Assembly: GCA_903825095.1 (NCBI GenBank)
Contig: CAIJZF010000031.1
Span: forward strand, 1 to 13,591
From: an uncultured Bacteroidota bacterium
Lineage (GTDB): Bacteria; Bacteroidota; Bacteroidia; Chitinophagales; Chitinophagaceae
DNA: 13,591 bases
Direction: 5' to 3'
The translations under genes were made by a program, and so were the position numbers. The notes under the pieces were generated by a model. It was not told where the DNA came from, did not search any database, and worked only from the letters and a program-made list of their open reading frames with translations. Positions within the stretch are counted from its first letter, which is position 1; every line of letters begins with the position of its first letter. Positions 11,049 through 13,591 of this stretch are shown here, one piece after another.

Positions 11049-13514
11049 TCTTTTAATACTTGCTTTTTTCTGTATAATTTCTCCACTAGCTGTTATGCCT
11101 GTCACTGAAATGGTATAATTTGTATTAACATCTCCGGTATAAAATTCAACCTGTGCTTTGCCATTAAGGTTTGTATATAAATGTCCATTCCAATACAAGG
11201 TGGACCTATTATCATTAAAGGATGCTTTTTTAATATCCAAATTGGAATAATCTGGAGTATTAAATAGGGGTGCTAAATGATAAGAAGCTGGATTGTATAT
11301 TAAAGTACCGTATTGTTCATAATGATTGGTGAAATTCGAATTTCTTTGTGTATTAATAAGAATGACCCCATTGGATGACATGGTTCCATAATAAGAGGCT
11401 TCAGGGCCTGACAAGACTTCTACAAAGTCTATAATATCAGGTGATATACTTGCTATTGCTGCCATTACTGGACTACTTTGAAAAGACAAAGTGCCTAGTT
11501 CATCAGGAACGTATTGTGGACCACTACCTCCTGCCATCATTACACCATCCACAATGAGTAAGGGCTCGTCTTTAGCACTTGCGCCAAAAGAAGTAAGTCC
11601 TCCTAAGGTTAAAAAGCCACCCCTTAAATGTAAGCCTGGCATCATTAACATGGCATTACTTGCATCGTTGCGGTTAATATTCTGCATAGCCTCTCCAGTC
11701 ATTACATGTGAAAAAAGACTTACTCTTTTACTAGTATTATAAGAAGTACGCTTGATACTAGATTTTACAAATACCGATTGAAGCCATTCTTTCCCCGTTC
11801 CTCTATAAATATCCTTGAAATTAGTATTGCGCAAATTGCTAATATAGTCAAGATCATTTATTGGAAATTTCTTTTTTAAAGAAAGAGGTGTAGAAAATTT
11901 CGGAAAAGGAGAAGTAACATCAATCACTATTTTTTCATCCACTTTAGTTCCTTTTAAGGTAGCAACTTGCAAAGTAAAAGCTACACTATCTAAATAGGGA
12001 GGAACCCTAAACTCAAACTCTCCTCTAGTATTAGTGGTATCGGTATCAAAAAGATAAAATCTTTTATTCGTATAAATTGTAACTACTCTATTTGCTACCG
12101 GTAGTTTCTTTTTATTAAGAATTCTACCTTTAATACTTGTTAAAAGGGTGTCCACAGGAAGTTCTAATGGTTTTATGACTATTTTATTAGCTATTGCCTG
12201 CTGGCTATAATTTTTCCCTTTAAAAATCATGGGCTGACTTAGTAATTCAAGCTCATTATAATTATTAGTGGGTTCTAATAAGGAAGCAATTTCATTACTT
12301 GTACTATTGCTAGTATGTTTAATGGCATTGTCATCTGTAACGGCAATAGACAGTGCTGTAAAATTAGGATTTAATACAGAGTCTCCTTTGTACAAGGTTA
12401 GTAACACTTTATCTCTTGTAGTATAATTTTCTTTATCGGTACTAATGACTAATTCTTCTTTTGGCTTTGTAATAAAAATTGTTCTTTCACTAACCACTTC
12501 TTGCGCTTCATTAAATAATAATAGTTTTGAAATACCCGCAGGGAAATAAGATTTAGGAATATTCAATTCATACATGTCCACGCCTACACTTGCAAAGCAA
12601 AGACTATCTTTATTAATACCTAATATATAAGATTGCTTGCCTTTCTGATATAATGAGTCGCCCTGAGAAACCACTACCTTAAGGGTTGTAGGCGATTGCT
12701 CTTTTATTGAAATTTGACTAGCATAATAATTCATTGAAGGCAAGGGCGCTTTAACTAATTGCTTCTCCCATTTAAAATTGGCTGCATAGTTTTTAGACTT
12801 TGAAACGAAAAAGGATATTTTACCCAATCCTGTTGCACTATCTGTTTTAAACCAGGTTAATGCTGAGCTATCTATATTGTCATTGATATAACCTTCAATT
12901 TGTAAGGGATTGTTATATTCATCCACTACCTTAATAGCAATAGTGGTATTGGTGCCTGCAATAATTTCTCCCCCTTCTGGATAGAAAAGTATACGAGGAG
13001 GCTTAGTACTAATAAGTTTTACTTTTTCTTCAATAGGGGTGGCTACTAATGTAGAAGGGAATTTTTTGTTGGCAACATATATAGGTGAAACTAATACAGC
13101 ATTGGTATCATACTTTTGTATAGTGGCAGTATATAATCGTAACCAATAAAAACCTTCTCGTAAGGAATCCGATAATTTAATAAGGCCTTCTGTTTTCTGA
13201 CTTGGAATGTTTAATAATAACTGAGCAACTGCAATGTCCTTTTCATTCACTAAATCAACAAATAATGTTTTACTGTGAGAAAAATATTTATGTGATAATG
13301 AATTTACAATCCAGGCTTTAAACCAAAGTTCTTCTCCCGCTACAAAAATATTTTTATTGGTTTGAACAAATAATTTCTCAGTAGTGCCTGCTCTTAGATC
13401 ACTAATAAAGCGGCCTGCAAGGCTATCGGTGTTTTCAATATTTTTTTGTGCAATAGCAAGATGGGTTGCTAAAACAATACAAACACAAAAAATATATTTT
13501 AAGGGGGTAAACAT
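11043..13514 (-). CDS. Secreted MG2-like protein with a TonB-receptor plug domain and no barrel
   Basis: This 823-residue envelope protein has a Sec signal peptide (cleavage predicted near AIA-QK, residue 22). An N-terminal macroglobulin MG2-like region (about 45-150) begins EKLFVQTNKNIFVAGEELWF, and further beta domains follow. A carboxypeptidase-regulatory-like beta-sandwich lies at about 458-510 (IKGRILNKKKLPVANRVVTIY). A TonB-receptor plug-like domain follows at about 605-725 (LMMPGLHLRGG, LLIVDGV, IDFVEVLSGPEASYYG, NGVILINT). The C-terminus is a short beta region, and the 22-strand barrel expected after a plug is absent; the protein ends about 100 residues later. Similar Bacteroidota proteins exist with this barrel-less layout, so it is not necessarily broken. 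The substrate and role are unknown. It carries no operator motif upstream and seems unrelated to the nos regulon. The ATG at 13514 suits the signal peptide. Confidence 0.8.
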   Translation of the reverse strand: MFTPLKYIFCVCIVLATHLAIAQKNIENTDSLAGRFISDLRAGTTEKLFVQTNKNIFVAGEELWFKAWIVNSLSHKYFSHSKTLFVDLVNEKDIAVAQLLLNIPSQKTEGLIKLSDSLREGFYWLRLYTATIQKYDTNAVLVSPIYVANKKFPSTLVATPIEEKVKLISTKPPRILFYPEGGEIIAGTNTTIAIKVVDEYNNPLQIEGYINDNIDSSALTWFKTDSATGLGKISFFVSKSKNYAANFKWEKQLVKAPLPSMNYYASQISIKEQSPTTLKVVVSQGDSLYQKGKQSYILGINKDSLCFASVGVDMYELNIPKSYFPAGISKLLLFNEAQEVVSERTIFITKPKEELVISTDKENYTTRDKVLLTLYKGDSVLNPNFTALSIAVTDDNAIKHTSNSTSNEIASLLEPTNNYNELELLSQPMIFKGKNYSQQAIANKIVIKPLELPVDTLLTSIKGRILNKKKLPVANRVVTIYTNKRFYLFDTDTTNTRGEFEFRVPPYLDSVAFTLQVATLKGTKVDEKIVIDVTSPFPKFSTPLSLKKKFPINDLDYISNLRNTNFKDIYRGTGKEWLQSVFVKSSIKRTSYNTSKRVSLFSHVMTGEAMQNINRNDASNAMLMMPGLHLRGGFLTLGGLTSFGASAKDEPLLIVDGVMMAGGSGPQYVPDELGTLSFQSSPVMAAIASISPDIIDFVEVLSGPEASYYGTMSSNGVILINTQRNSNFTNHYEQYGTLIYNPASYHLAPLFNTPDYSNLDIKKASFNDNRSTLYWNGHLYTNLNGKAQVEFYTGDVNTNYTISVTGITASGEIIQKKASIKRN

Positions 13515-13591
13515 ATGGCTAATTTCAATACTTAAAATTAGAACTTAATCCATATAAAAAATTAAAAATGGATGAATGGCACCAAAAAAAA

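Noticed and set aside
13515..13591. Promoter of the plug-protein gene and a possible ATCCAT/ATGGAT hairpin at the right edge
   Set aside because: The stretch is AT-rich and cut by the edge; a TAATTTTA-like string exists but no spacing or second element supports it.

Overview
The window looks like chromosomal DNA from a member of the Bacteroidota, perhaps near the Chitinophagaceae or Sphingobacteriia. It is AT-rich, its promoters resemble the Bacteroidota -7 element TAnnTTTG, it encodes Sec-type lipoproteins and a TonB-plug/MG2-type outer-envelope protein, and its nos genes have the clade II (atypical) arrangement. This assignment is inferred from protein style and promoter form, not from a marker gene.

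Layout. (1) 1-512: 3' end of a magnesium-chelatase-like AAA+ ATPase gene, cut by the left edge. (2) 687-1247: a fasciclin-domain lipoprotein gene (+). (3) 1271-8164, all on the minus strand: a seven-gene nitrous oxide reductase operon, read as cytochrome c lipoprotein, nosZ (clade II, lipoprotein signal), a membrane-module/NosL fusion, nosD, nosF, nosY, and a group III truncated hemoglobin. (4) 8165-8403: a divergent control region with three similar palindromes. (5) 8404-9000: a Crp/FNR-family regulator (+). (6) 9062-11032: a 12-helix membrane protein resembling heme-copper oxidase subunit I or NnrS, followed by a RIC/YtfE/ScdA-type di-iron repair protein (+). (7) 11043-13514: an unrelated-looking MG2/TonB-plug protein (-).

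How it fits together. NosZ reduces N2O to N2. The cytochrome c is its probable electron donor, NosL and NosD/F/Y serve copper-site assembly, and the globin, RIC and 12-helix protein look like nitric-oxide handling or damage repair. The genes appear to be tied together by a shared operator, TTATGA-N6-TCATAA. Five copies lie in four promoter regions: fasciclin, the nos operon, the regulator (twin sites 21 bp apart) and the membrane protein/ric unit. In all four promoters a TAnnTTTG-like element follows the nearest operator centre at almost the same distance (35.5-36.5 nt), as expected for class II activation by a Crp/FNR protein. The adjacent regulator is the obvious candidate. This compact N2O/NO regulon, including a fasciclin lipoprotein, is the most interesting signal in the window.

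No RNA genes, insertion sequences, CRISPR arrays, origins or attachment sites were seen. No gap between genes exceeds 300 bases; the largest is the 239-base control region.
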